A DNA stretch of 12,195 bases from JAJNBK01 sp035642715 (GTDB lineage Archaea; Thermoproteota; Nitrososphaeria; Nitrososphaerales; Nitrososphaeraceae): contig DASQRW010000028.1 of the NCBI GenBank assembly GCA_035642715.1, positions 1-12,195 of the forward strand, written 5' to 3'. The number at the start of each line of letters is the position of its first letter. Within the stretch, counting starts at the first letter, position 1. Positions 6,436 to 12,195 of the stretch are shown here, one piece after another. The notes under the pieces were generated by a model. The model ran no database searches, was not told where the DNA came from, and worked only from the letters and a program-made list of their open reading frames with translations. A program made the translations under genes and the position numbers.

Positions 6436-6570
6436 CTACTTTATAGTATTGCCAGAAATCAATACACAACCATATATTATCCTGCAATTAACACAATGTA
6501 TATTAGAAAACTCATTACATATTGAACATCCCTTTTTTCTTTTGAGAGTCCAAAAATGACTAACCTGATT
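6436..6570 (-). pseudogene. Cys-rich zinc-site ORF without start codon
   Basis: A 44-codon minus-strand frame between stops reads through FWTLKRKKGCSICNEFSNIH and CVNCRIIYGC, giving the pattern C-x2-C-x6-H-C-x2-C-x5-C, which resembles a small zinc-binding fold. No ATG, GTG or TTG lies ahead of the Cys cluster in this frame, so it is probably the remnant of a larger gene. A frameshifted ATG frame overlaps it upstream. Chance is possible in so short a frame, though five Cys in 20 residues in AT-rich DNA is unusual. Confidence 0.35.
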
Positions 6571-6925
6571 TCATTCATTGAAGATAAATGGTTTTTATAG
6601 TTCTATTTACATTTTTTAGCGTTCTAGCGTTACTGATGGATAGGCTATTATTATTAGTATAAGAATGATATCGAAATATCCTAGAAGATGATTTCTGGGC
6701 CTAGAAACTTAGCAAACTAATGATTCCTTTGAGGTTATGATTTTGATAGTTTTCCGAAGGTCCAATGCTATTCATATAATGATAAATTCACTAATTCCTT
6801 GGCGTTGCTAGAATTTGGTATAGTTGCGATAGGTTTTAATGTCAGAGACAGTTTCATTGCCATTTCTTAATCGCTCACTCCTTTCTTTAGTATACTAGCA
6901 ATAATTACTCATACTCCGCAGTATA

Positions 6926-6988
6926 AGAACCCATATAGTAGCGGATTCGGTGGGATTAATACTGATATTAGTCTTAAAAATGGGTTCT
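6926..6988. repeat. 8-bp inverted repeat flanking a 47-bp spacer
   Basis: AGAACCCA (6926-6933) and TGGGTTCT (6981-6988) are perfect reverse complements and GC-richer than their surroundings. The spacer contains ACTGATATTAGT, itself nearly palindromic. It lies about 115-180 bp downstream of the minus-strand propeller gene. It could be a structured 3' element or the end of a decayed mobile element. Confidence 0.35.
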
Positions 6989-7104
6989 AAAAAATTAGAA
7001 AAAGAGACAATTCTTAACTTTTCTATCGAGCGTGTTTTTAGTCTCATAATAGATACATCGCGACATCTTTCGATAATAAATTGGCTTTTAGATAAATAGA
7101 ATTA

Positions 7105-8112
7105 CTATTCTGCTAATTTATAAGCTACAAGTTTATTATCTTGCATTAAAGGTATTATAATCATATTTTGACCTAAGACGAACGCTAGGTCAGCACTTCC
7201 TTGCTTTCCTAAATCAATCAAAGTTCCATAACCTGTTCCATCGGCGTTAACAATATAGACCTTTCCTGTAGGATTATCAGTGACATAGTAATATTTTCCA
7301 GTAGTAGTATCAAGTTCAATCCCATCTAGAATACCAATAGGGGACGTTGTTCCTTCTTTTCCTAAGTTACTGATAGTACGATTTTGTAAATTAACTACTT
7401 CTATACTTCCCCCCATTTTTTTGGGATCTGCTCCATCGGAAGCAACAATTAATTTATTATTTTTATCATTAAAGTACAAACCATTAGGGGCGTCTAATTT
7501 TGGGCTTTGTAGCCAGATTTGTAAAGATGCACTGATGTTGTTATTGTTATTCATGAGGTTCCTGTCTAGTATATAGATACTGTTAGTACCAGTGTCCGAT
7601 ACATAGATATTCCCTTGATTATCTACTGCAACATCATTGAGAAATTTACTGCCTGGTGCATTATAGCGATTAGTTATTTTTCCATTAGCAATTTCTATCT
7701 CAACAAGATCTGTTATATCCGAAACATACAATTTACTATTGTTATAAATGGCCATACCTTTTGGGGCATCCAGTCCAGTTATCCAGTTCAATTCAGTTAT
7801 GCTCCCATTTGAAAGAGAGATCTTAGAGATGAATCCTTTCTGATCTTTTTCGTCTGGCTTTCCATCTATATTAGAAACGAATAAGGTATCCTGTTTGGGC
7901 GCATAAACTACTGATTCTGGAGTCTTCAATTCAGCTAATGTTTCCCACACTTTGTTAATCTTTATCTGCTCTTGTTGTTGTTGTTGTGCTTGTACCTGAT
8001 TATTGTTCAATATACTGTTAATTCCAGTATATATTGCCGTTCCTGATATTACTATTAAAAGTAGAGTAAGGACTAAGGATTTCATTGAAAGTCTTCTACT
8101 ATTTGAAATCAT
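7105..8112 (-). CDS. Secreted six-bladed beta-propeller protein (NHL/SMP-30-like, 335 aa)
   Basis: N-terminus MISNSRRLSMK plus a hydrophobic segment (about 12-36), then VQAQQQQQ (40-47). This fits a Sec signal peptide cut after AQA, or an uncleaved anchor, so the protein acts outside the membrane. Six repeats of 40-50 residues follow, each with a P/D-x-G/V-aliphatic strand and a LYVSD-like strand: TPESVVY...LFVSN (64-81), APKGMAI...LYVSD (116-132), FLNDVAV...IYVSD (157-173), APNGLYF...LIVASD (208-226), ILDGIEL...YYVTD (261-279) and SADLAFV...MIIIP (306-321). This is the plan of NHL and SMP-30/gluconolactonase propellers. No catalytic metal site can be assigned, so binding or lactonase roles are open. 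ATG 8112 is chosen because TATA-like TTTTATAC (8131-8138) is about 23 bp upstream; Met10 would give a more standard signal peptide. Confidence 0.82.
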   Translation of the reverse strand: MISNSRRLSMKSLVLTLLLIVISGTAIYTGINSILNNNQVQAQQQQQEQIKINKVWETLAELKTPESVVYAPKQDTLFVSNIDGKPDEKDQKGFISKISLSNGSITELNWITGLDAPKGMAIYNNSKLYVSDITDLVEIEIANGKITNRYNAPGSKFLNDVAVDNQGNIYVSDTGTNSIYILDRNLMNNNNNISASLQIWLQSPKLDAPNGLYFNDKNNKLIVASDGADPKKMGGSIEVVNLQNRTISNLGKEGTTSPIGILDGIELDTTTGKYYYVTDNPTGKVYIVNADGTGYGTLIDLGKQGSADLAFVLGQNMIIIPLMQDNKLVAYKLAE

Positions 8113-8130
8113 CCTATTTCGTTATCTAAT

Positions 8131-8138
8131 GTATAAAA
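8131..8138 (-). promoter_or_regulatory. TATA-box of the beta-propeller gene
   Basis: TTTTATAC on the minus strand, centred about 23 bp upstream of the ATG at 8112, consistent with a leaderless or nearly leaderless mRNA. Its presence suggests the propeller gene is transcribed separately from the gene at 8397, whose stop lies 284 bp upstream of this start. Confidence 0.45.
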
Positions 8139-8396
8139 TAATTAATAAAGATCTTTAAACTATTAGGATACTAAGGACTAGTGGATCAATAGATCCTTTA
8201 ACAAAGCAGTGAAGAGGATACTAAAGCATAGAACATTCCTATACTTCCTCATATTGAGCACAACAAAAAATCCTGCTCAATATTTGATAGAAAATGATAG
8301 CTCTACCTTTTTGTCATTTCTTTTTCGCTTTGTTATCAGATATAATGTGTCTAGACACCAGGAATTAGCTCATTACTTGTTAGCACCAAATAACTC

Positions 8397-9203
8397 TTAG
8401 ACTTCTCCAGATACATTACCTAAAGCACTAGCTGTTTTATTTACAAATGTCTGCGCTGCTTCTCCTGTCTGATTAACAATTGATTCGCCAGTTTGGGAAG
8501 CATTACCTCCAGCAGCCAGTGAAGCATTATTTTTTACATTTTCTGTCATATTGGTTGTGTTTAGAGATGGAGGTGGCGATGTTATTTCTGTTGCTTTTTC
8601 TCCTTTCACAGTGGCTATATCTCCCTGTCCCATTTGAGTATCTATAATTTTTATAACTCTATCGTCTTTACCGAAGTTAATTTCCAATTCTCTTGCTGTT
8701 CTGTTATTCAAAATTTCTTGAAAGTTAGTAGTTTGTTTTGCATTAATATTAACTACGAACATACCATCCTTACCACCTGCGATTTTATAGTCTGTTACAT
8801 TTCTTGGTAAGATGATTGTTAATTTTCCATCTTTTGTTGGAGCAATCGTCATAATGAGCTTTACTGACTCTTTCTCTGCAACAGTACTTACAAGTTCAGC
8901 AGCATCATTTGTAATATTGTATTTTATTGGATAACTAATACCATCTACAGTGACGTTAGTAGTTTGAAATATTAAATCGTTAAGATCTTGCTGTTGTTGT
9001 TGTTGACGCGTGGGTGGACCTTGACTATAGACTAACTGAGCAGTAAAGACAGATGATGATATTGCTATAGCCGATAAAATCAAGAGAATAGGTATGCCAC
9101 TTACCATTGTTGCTGCTGCATATGCAATTCTAGTAGTACTTATTGAATGGTTCTTTGTTTTCTTATTATTATTATTATTGACTATACTTCTTTTTTCTGG
9201 CAC
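8397..9203 (-). CDS. Secreted/membrane-anchored sequon-rich protein (268 aa)
   Basis: A basic, Asn-rich N-terminus (NNNNNKKTKN, 9-18) precedes one TM or signal segment (about 36-58, ending AQLVYSQ), then poly-Gln (67-72). The folded middle (about 75-200) looks beta-rich: NVTVDGISYPIKYNI, VKLIMTIAPTKDGKLTIILP, GMFVVNINAKQ, RELEINFGKDDRVIKII. The C-terminal 60 residues are low-complexity Asn/Thr/Ser/Ala/Gly. Eleven N-x-S/T sequons occur (83, 96, 135, 167, 215, 218, 226, 234, 244, 255, 263), seven in the tail, suggesting heavy N-glycosylation as in archaeal surface proteins. Secreted proteins of this layout are common in Nitrososphaera-type archaea, with no assigned function. The GTG start is preceded by AGGT, a weak SD-like match, and an AATAAAAA box lies about 40 bp upstream, implying a short leader. 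It follows the oxidoreductase gene by 67 bp; co-transcription is possible. Confidence 0.72.
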   Translation of the reverse strand: MPEKRSIVNNNNNKKTKNHSISTTRIAYAAATMVSGIPILLILSAIAISSSVFTAQLVYSQGPPTRQQQQQQDLNDLIFQTTNVTVDGISYPIKYNITNDAAELVSTVAEKESVKLIMTIAPTKDGKLTIILPRNVTDYKIAGGKDGMFVVNINAKQTTNFQEILNNRTARELEINFGKDDRVIKIIDTQMGQGDIATVKGEKATEITSPPPSLNTTNMTENVKNNASLAAGGNASQTGESIVNQTGEAAQTFVNKTASALGNVSGEV

Positions 9204-9238
9204 ATATGACCTACTTTTCTAAAGTATCTCAGGTTTGC

Positions 9239-9247
9239 CTTTTTATT
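9239..9247 (-). promoter_or_regulatory. Candidate TATA-box of the sequon-rich protein gene
   Basis: CAATAAAAA on the minus strand, about 40 bp upstream of the GTG at 9203, would give a leader of roughly 15 nt containing AAAGTAGGT. It directly abuts the ATGCATCA arm of the inverted repeat at 9247-9286. Confidence 0.35.
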
Positions 9248-9286
9248 GATGCATAAAAGCTAATACTATTTTATACTAATGCATCA
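9247..9286. repeat. Inverted repeat TGATGCAT...ATGCATCA over a stop codon
   Basis: Perfect 8-bp arms at 9247-9254 and 9279-9286 with a 24-bp spacer containing the TAA stop of the oxidoreductase gene. As RNA it would be a 3'-end hairpin but without a T-tract. As DNA the left arm sits against the next gene's TATA box. The same motif occurs as a 10-bp palindrome at 10445-10454. Confidence 0.45.
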
Positions 9287-10341
9287 GATCCAATCTTAAC
9301 TAGCATTTTGCCAGTGTTTTCTCCTTTAAATAACGCCAAGAAAGCTTTAGGTGCATTTTCTAAACCTTCAAACACCGTTTCATTCCATTTTATCTTTCCT
9401 TCACTAATCCATTTGGACATATCAGCATAAAACTCATTTAGCATATTGTAATGATCTCTAACAATAAATCCCTGAAGATTAAGTCGATTAGTTACAGCTA
9501 AAAAGAGATTAGAAGGTCCTGCAGGAAGAGAGGAAAGATTATACTGTGATATCATTCCACAAAGTACAATTCTACCAAATACTTTCATATTATCAATGGC
9601 TGCCTCTAAATGCTTTCCACCAACATTATCAAAATAGATATCAATCCCATTCGGGCAAGCCTTTCTTAACTCAGATGAAACGTTATTTTCTCCTACTTCT
9701 TTGTAGTTAAAAGCATAATCTATTCCAGCTTGATCAAGTAGCCACTTTACCTTTTCTTGTGAGCCAACACTTCCTACAACACGAAAGCCCTTTATCTTTG
9801 CTATTTGGCATGCTACAGAACCTACTGCTCCTGATGCTGCAGAGACAAATATAGTATTGTTATTATTATTATCACCATCATCGCCCTTTAGTTCACCAAT
9901 TTTTAAAAGTCCAACATAAGCCGTAAGACCTGTCATACCCAATATACCCAAATACCATTGGATTGGTGCCATATTTGGGTCAATCTTCATAACGTCGTTA
10001 CTATAATTAGAGATCCAGTATTCTCTCCAACCAAAATTTCCTAGAACATATTCACCTACTCTAAACTGATTATTTTTAGATTTTATAATTTGACCTACGC
10101 ATCCACCTTCAAGAGGTTTTCCTAATTGAAATGAAGGTATATAGCTTTTATTTTCTTTCATACGTCCACGCATATAGGGATCTACCGACATCCATATGTT
10201 ACGTACCAAGAATTCACCATCTTTTAGATCTGAAACATTTACTTTAACAAGCTCAAAGTTACTTTCAGTAGGCATTCCTACTGGACGTTGCTTTAAATGA
10301 ATCTCATGGCTAACAAGTCTTTTTTCTTCTTCTACTACCAT
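9271..10341 (-). CDS. MDR-superfamily NAD(P)H-dependent oxidoreductase (PTGR/CurA type, zinc-independent)
   Basis: Zinc-independent medium-chain reductase like leukotriene B4 12-hydroxydehydrogenase/prostaglandin reductase, plant double-bond reductases and E. coli CurA. Members reduce the C=C bond of alpha,beta-unsaturated ketones and aldehydes with NADPH. Numbered from ATG 10341: substrate-domain signature WMSVDPYMRGRM (50-61), GMTGLTAYVGL (135-145), dinucleotide motif SAASGAVGSVACQIAKIKG (167-185), GSVGSQEKVKWL (190-201), YFDNVGG (236-242) and C-terminal GENTGKMLVKIG. The structural- and catalytic-zinc Cys sets are absent, as expected. Length (356 aa) is normal. An Asn run (DDGDNNNNNN, 154-163) is a loop insertion. 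Upstream ATGs at 10353 and 10374 extend the frame by 4 or 11 residues (MFSFIYIMKIY), which relatives lack. A TGATATATG box at 10372-10380 suits a start at 10353 or 10341. Probably cytosolic detoxification of reactive carbonyls (inference). Confidence 0.88.
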   Translation of the reverse strand: MVVEEEKRLVSHEIHLKQRPVGMPTESNFELVKVNVSDLKDGEFLVRNIWMSVDPYMRGRMKENKSYIPSFQLGKPLEGGCVGQIIKSKNNQFRVGEYVLGNFGWREYWISNYSNDVMKIDPNMAPIQWYLGILGMTGLTAYVGLLKIGELKGDDGDNNNNNTIFVSAASGAVGSVACQIAKIKGFRVVGSVGSQEKVKWLLDQAGIDYAFNYKEVGENNVSSELRKACPNGIDIYFDNVGGKHLEAAIDNMKVFGRIVLCGMISQYNLSSLPAGPSNLFLAVTNRLNLQGFIVRDHYNMLNEFYADMSKWISEGKIKWNETVFEGLENAPKAFLALFKGENTGKMLVKIGSDALV

Positions 10342-10371
10342 ATATATTTTCATTATATAAATGAAGGAAAA

Positions 10372-10380
10372 CATATATCA
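10372..10380 (-). promoter_or_regulatory. Candidate TATA-box of the oxidoreductase gene
   Basis: TGATATATG on the minus strand is centred about 23 bp upstream of ATG 10353 and 35 bp upstream of ATG 10341. Another AT-rich box (TATATAAT, about 10404-10412) lies further upstream and would suit ATG 10374. The start therefore remains ambiguous among three in-frame ATGs. Confidence 0.35.
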
Positions 10381-10444
10381 AATTACCGAGCATGCATTGA
10401 ATAATATTATATACGTAATGACAAACCAGCCAATGTTCAATTAA

Positions 10445-10454
10445 TGATGCATCA
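10445..10454. promoter_or_regulatory. TGATGCATCA palindrome upstream of the oxidoreductase gene
   Basis: A perfect 10-bp palindrome about 70-110 bp upstream of the possible starts, identical in half-site to the inverted repeat at the gene's 3' end. A further ATGCAT lies at 10392-10397. Candidate regulator site. Confidence 0.35.
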
Positions 10455-11175
10455 CATATCAGTTTCAAACAATGATTGAGATAATAAGGTACTACTTTTC
10501 TAGGCTATCTTAAATAATGAAATTATGTGAAATTCCAGCTAATCTTATGTATTAATATACTCATACTCCGAGAAAAGAAGCTTTATGCGTTTTCAAATTC
10601 TTTTTTTATTTCTCCAGCTCCTACAAATTACTGAAGTTATCTCCGGTACGTCTGAACCTCCGGGAAATGCGGCATTCTTGTTATCATTCAACTGGAGGTA
10701 CAGAGTCACATCAGAGGTTATTCCTTATTGTAATAGTTGTAGTTAATTCAAAATTATAGTTTCTTCTTATTTACTATTAGATCTAATCAAAATGTAATAT
10801 TTGTAAAAACTATGAAGCTATGATGGAAAGGGCGCGGAGGGATTTGCACCTTACTGGTAGAAGAAGGGTTCAGCCACCATCATTTTTGTAAGATAATTCA
10901 GATAGGTATAGGCTTTAATTGAAATAGCATTATATGACTATGGAAAAAACCTTCATTTTAAATGATTGTCTTATATATGTAAGTAAATATAATATTATCT
11001 CAAATAACCTTTGGTCATAAGTGATATTGCATGGTTTGTATCTGTGATAATACTATCGACGGGAGTAACTGCGGTACTTCTTTATTTTTTTAGGCAGTGG
11101 CTATATAATAATAACCAAAATGATAATAACTAATATTACTATTAATTTGCTTACAAGAATTATTTCTTTTAATAT
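10455..11175. other. Gene-poor stretch with a GC-rich patch
   Basis: No firm gene. A 53-codon plus-strand frame (10585-10746) has a signal-like start MRFQILFLFLQLLQ and a TATA-like TTAATATA about 29 bp upstream, but the opposite strand is also open there. A short plus-strand frame (10785-10889) reads SKCNICKNYEAMMERARRDL then HLTGRRRV but has no start codon before the Cys pair except internal ATGs. A GC-rich patch with closing TGATGG/CCATCA arms spans 10821-10882. A small AGTA/TACT stem followed by T-rich sequence (11064-11090) could be a plus-strand terminator. Confidence 0.4.
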
Positions 11176-11307
11176 CTACGTGCTTTTTTTGTGCCGTGCT
11201 GCCGAGATAATAACATATCCTAGACCTACAGCCAATCCGAATGCTAGCGGTATAAATACTACTCCTCCTTCCCAATTCAGTGCCTGTTGAATGAGAACGT
11301 CAAACAT
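11176..11307 (-). CDS. Small single-TM membrane protein (43 aa)
   Basis: ATG ORF: a short polar N-terminus (MFDVLIQQALNWEGG), one glycine-containing hydrophobic helix (VVFIPLAFGLAVGLGYVIIS, 16-35), then a basic end AARHKKST. Charges suggest N-terminus outside and basic C-terminus in the cytosol. The GxAxGxG-like face (Gly24, Gly28, Gly30) could pack against another helix, so it may be a subunit or modulator of a membrane complex (inference). I do not recognise the family. The composition and clean TM-plus-positive end make it more credible than neighbouring frames. After the TAG stop the same frame stays open for 24 more codons and would encode a second hydrophobic helix. The promoter is weak (ATTCTTTA, about 26 bp upstream). 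The next gene upstream starts a new unit at 11703. Confidence 0.55.
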   Translation of the reverse strand: MFDVLIQQALNWEGGVVFIPLAFGLAVGLGYVIISAARHKKST

Positions 11308-11406
11308 TATATAATAATCTCATTACGCCCTAAAGAATATTGCTTAACTATGTTAATTTACATCTCACAAATACGAAGTATATCATCGATAAATAGTTCT
11401 GAAATG

Positions 11407-11703
11407 CTAAAGTTGTTGCTGCTGATTAAGCATATTCAAAAACTTATCAAACTCCTTTTCAAAATACTCTAACAATACCTTTTTACTTTCTGGATGTTGT
11501 CTCATATAATTGTCTGATAAGTATGATAATACACTTAGCAATGCAGCAGAAGCGTGGCCAAATGATGCTTTGTATATTCCAAAAATTGTCATTATCTCTC
11601 TGTTTAACTCCTTCACTTTCTTTTCATCATGTTCTCCTGCTATGCGACTACTACTACTACTACTATGTCTGCTACTATTACCACCTGTGTTATCAGAGCT
11701 CAT
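11407..11703 (-). CDS. Hypothetical helical protein with Ser-rich N-terminus (98 aa)
   Basis: The N-terminal 24 residues are low-complexity (MSSDNTGGNSSRHSSSSSSR, the Ser run encoded by an AGT repeat). Residues 27-92 are predicted helical: EKKVKELNREIMTIFGIYKA, HASAALLSVLSYLSDNY, PESKKVLLEYFEKEFDKFLN. The C-terminus is a short Gln run (NQQQQL). No signal peptide, Cys or known motif. It looks like a small soluble helical bundle, perhaps an adaptor; function unknown. The ATG at 11703 is supported by TATA-like TACTATAAGA (11721-11730) centred about 23 bp upstream. A perfect palindrome lies about 65-85 bp upstream of the start and could bind a regulator. The 43-aa membrane protein follows 100 bp downstream on the same strand. 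Confidence 0.65.
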   Translation of the reverse strand: MSSDNTGGNSSRHSSSSSSRIAGEHDEKKVKELNREIMTIFGIYKASFGHASAALLSVLSYLSDNYMRQHPESKKVLLEYFEKEFDKFLNMLNQQQQL

Positions 11704-11720
11704 AGCTAATTATTAGTGTA

Positions 11721-11730
11721 TCTTATAGTA
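11721..11730 (-). promoter_or_regulatory. TATA-box of the 98-aa protein gene
   Basis: TACTATAAGA on the minus strand, centre about 23 bp upstream of the ATG at 11703; leaderless-type spacing. Confidence 0.45.
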
Positions 11731-11768
11731 TTTTACCTAATACCTTATGAAACAAATAGAACATATTG

Positions 11769-11788
11769 ATATATTGCATACAATATAT
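11769..11788. repeat. 8-bp perfect inverted repeat, possible operator or 3' hairpin
   Basis: ATATATTG and CAATATAT around CATA. It lies 31 bp past the stop of the SRPBCC gene (so could be its 3' hairpin) and about 40 bp upstream of the TATA box of the 98-aa gene (so could be an operator). No T-tract follows. Confidence 0.4.
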
Positions 11789-11819
11789 GGGTATATGAAT
11801 CAGTTCAAAAGTGCGGTGT

Positions 11820-12195
11820 TTAATTACAAGCGAAAAAGCAGTTGTGAAGTTGATGTATCAAAAATAGCATAGTTACTTTCATAAGCCAGTGCCCATTTAT
11901 GATTCCATAAACATCGACCTTAGTTTTATTATCAGATAATGGAGTTAATGAAATTACTCTACTTCCTGTCACAGGTCCTTCCGTGATATTTGTTTGTATT
12001 AACATTTGTTCTGGATTCACAGTCACAAATTGATGAGTTTTAGCATCCTTGGGACCCGCTTTTACTATGACCTCTCTTTCAATTATGTTATCTGTCTTGT
12101 TGATATTTTTGATAGTTTTATATGTAGGCCAATATTTTGTCTCATCGTCGACATCTGAAACAATGTTCCAAACTTGATCAGCAGGTGCAGATATT
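11820..12195 (-). CDS. SRPBCC (START/Bet v1-like, polyketide-cyclase type) protein, partial
   Basis: 124 codons open to the right edge; the N-terminal 10-20 residues are outside. The visible start ISAPADQVWNIVSDVDDETK, then YWPTYKTIKNI, is the classical beta1-helix-P/W signature of SRPBCC proteins. Strands IIEREVIVKAG, KTHQFVTVNPEQMLIQTNIT, GSRVISLTPLSDNKTKVDVY follow. These proteins form a hydrophobic cavity for lipids or other small ligands. The fold should close with a long C-terminal helix, but after KVDVYG the frame continues NGHWLMKVTMLFLIHQLHNC FFACN, which is not helix-like for this family. Reading one base over gives WNHKWALAYESNYAIFDTST, so a frameshift near 11905-11915 is possible. 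Either the gene is damaged at its 3' end or the tail is divergent. Identity as SRPBCC is good; integrity is uncertain. Confidence 0.7.
   Translation of the reverse strand, partial: ISAPADQVWNIVSDVDDETKYWPTYKTIKNINKTDNIIEREVIVKAGPKDAKTHQFVTVNPEQMLIQTNITEGPVTGSRVISLTPLSDNKTKVDVYGIINGHWLMKVTMLFLIHQLHNCFFACN

Larger units (their letters stand above)
5805..7104. other. 1.3-kb gene graveyard
   Basis: No intact gene on either strand. Readable remnants include a short-chain dehydrogenase (6130-6345), an unrecognised broken frame (5916-6129), a Cys-rich zinc-site remnant (6436-6570) and broken frames at about 6745-6990 on both strands. A (GATT)n run lies at about 5897-5912. The density of interrupted protein-like frames suggests decayed genes rather than regulatory spacer. 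Confidence 0.55.

Noticed and set aside
6906..6918. 13-mer TACTCATACTCCG repeated at 10558-10570
   Set aside because: About one shared 13-mer is expected by chance in a window of this size, and the similarity does not extend.
8209..8400. 63-codon plus-strand frame
   Set aside because: GTG start with no promoter, overlaps the stop of the minus-strand gene, composition not protein-like.
10585..10746. 53-aa plus-strand ORF with signal-like N-terminus
   Set aside because: Opposite strand is also open here and no homologous motif is seen; kept only as a note in the intergenic entry.
10821..10882. Box C/D sRNA (TGATGG near-box C)
   Set aside because: No box D (CTGA) at a usable distance on the plus strand; on the minus strand CTGA is only 3 nt after the box-C-like element, leaving no guide.
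1..12195. CRISPR array, rRNA, integrase, intact transposase or defence system
   Set aside because: No regularly spaced repeats, no conserved rRNA stretches and no such protein motifs were seen on either strand.

Overview
The window reads as AT-rich chromosomal DNA (about 30% GC by eye) from an ammonia-oxidising thaumarchaeon, most like the soil Nitrososphaera/Nitrosocosmicus group. The evidence is the protein repertoire: the N-terminal sensor region of a large family of histidine kinases typical of these archaea, orphan single C2H2 zinc-finger miniproteins, a MEDS/DcmR-type sensor protein, a stand-alone Lrp/AsnC ligand-binding domain, a SRPBCC protein, and secreted proteins with poly-Gln/poly-Asn tracts and many N-glycosylation sequons. 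Archaeal-type promoters support this: TATA boxes lie about 23-27 bp upstream of several start codons, implying mostly leaderless transcripts. The genus assignment is an inference from remembered family resemblance, not a database search.

Layout. 1-979 (-): 5' part of a sensor histidine kinase running off the left edge. 980-2510: sparse DNA with two orphan zinc-finger miniproteins (1490-1594 + and 2343-2510 -), two doubtful small membrane ORFs, and several palindromes. 2846-3130 (-): a small charged protein I do not recognise. 3131-4578: a mostly non-coding stretch carrying a decayed YaaC-like gene on the + strand. 4579-5804 (-): a stand-alone Lrp/AsnC sensor domain and a MEDS-like protein, separated by a stretch rich in inverted repeats. 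5805-7104: a gene graveyard of about 1.3 kb with a multiply frameshifted short-chain dehydrogenase, a Cys-rich remnant and other broken frames. 7105-10341 (-): three co-oriented intact genes, a secreted six-bladed beta-propeller, a secreted sequon-rich protein and an MDR-type NAD(P)H oxidoreductase. 10342-11175: a gene-poor stretch with one GC-rich patch. 11176-12195 (-): a 43-residue single-TM protein, a 98-residue helical protein and a SRPBCC-domain gene running off the right edge.

Functionally this is an accessory or regulatory region, not a metabolic operon. Intact genes are mostly single units, each with its own promoter, in signal sensing (kinase, MEDS, Lrp/AsnC, zinc fingers) or at the cell surface (propeller, sequon-rich protein). 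Nearly all intact genes lie on the - strand. No rRNA, complete tRNA, CRISPR array, integrase or intact transposase was seen. No clearly new multi-gene system is visible. The most useful observations are the two independent pseudogene remnants, the TGATGCAT motif around the oxidoreductase gene, and the structured intergenic stretches.
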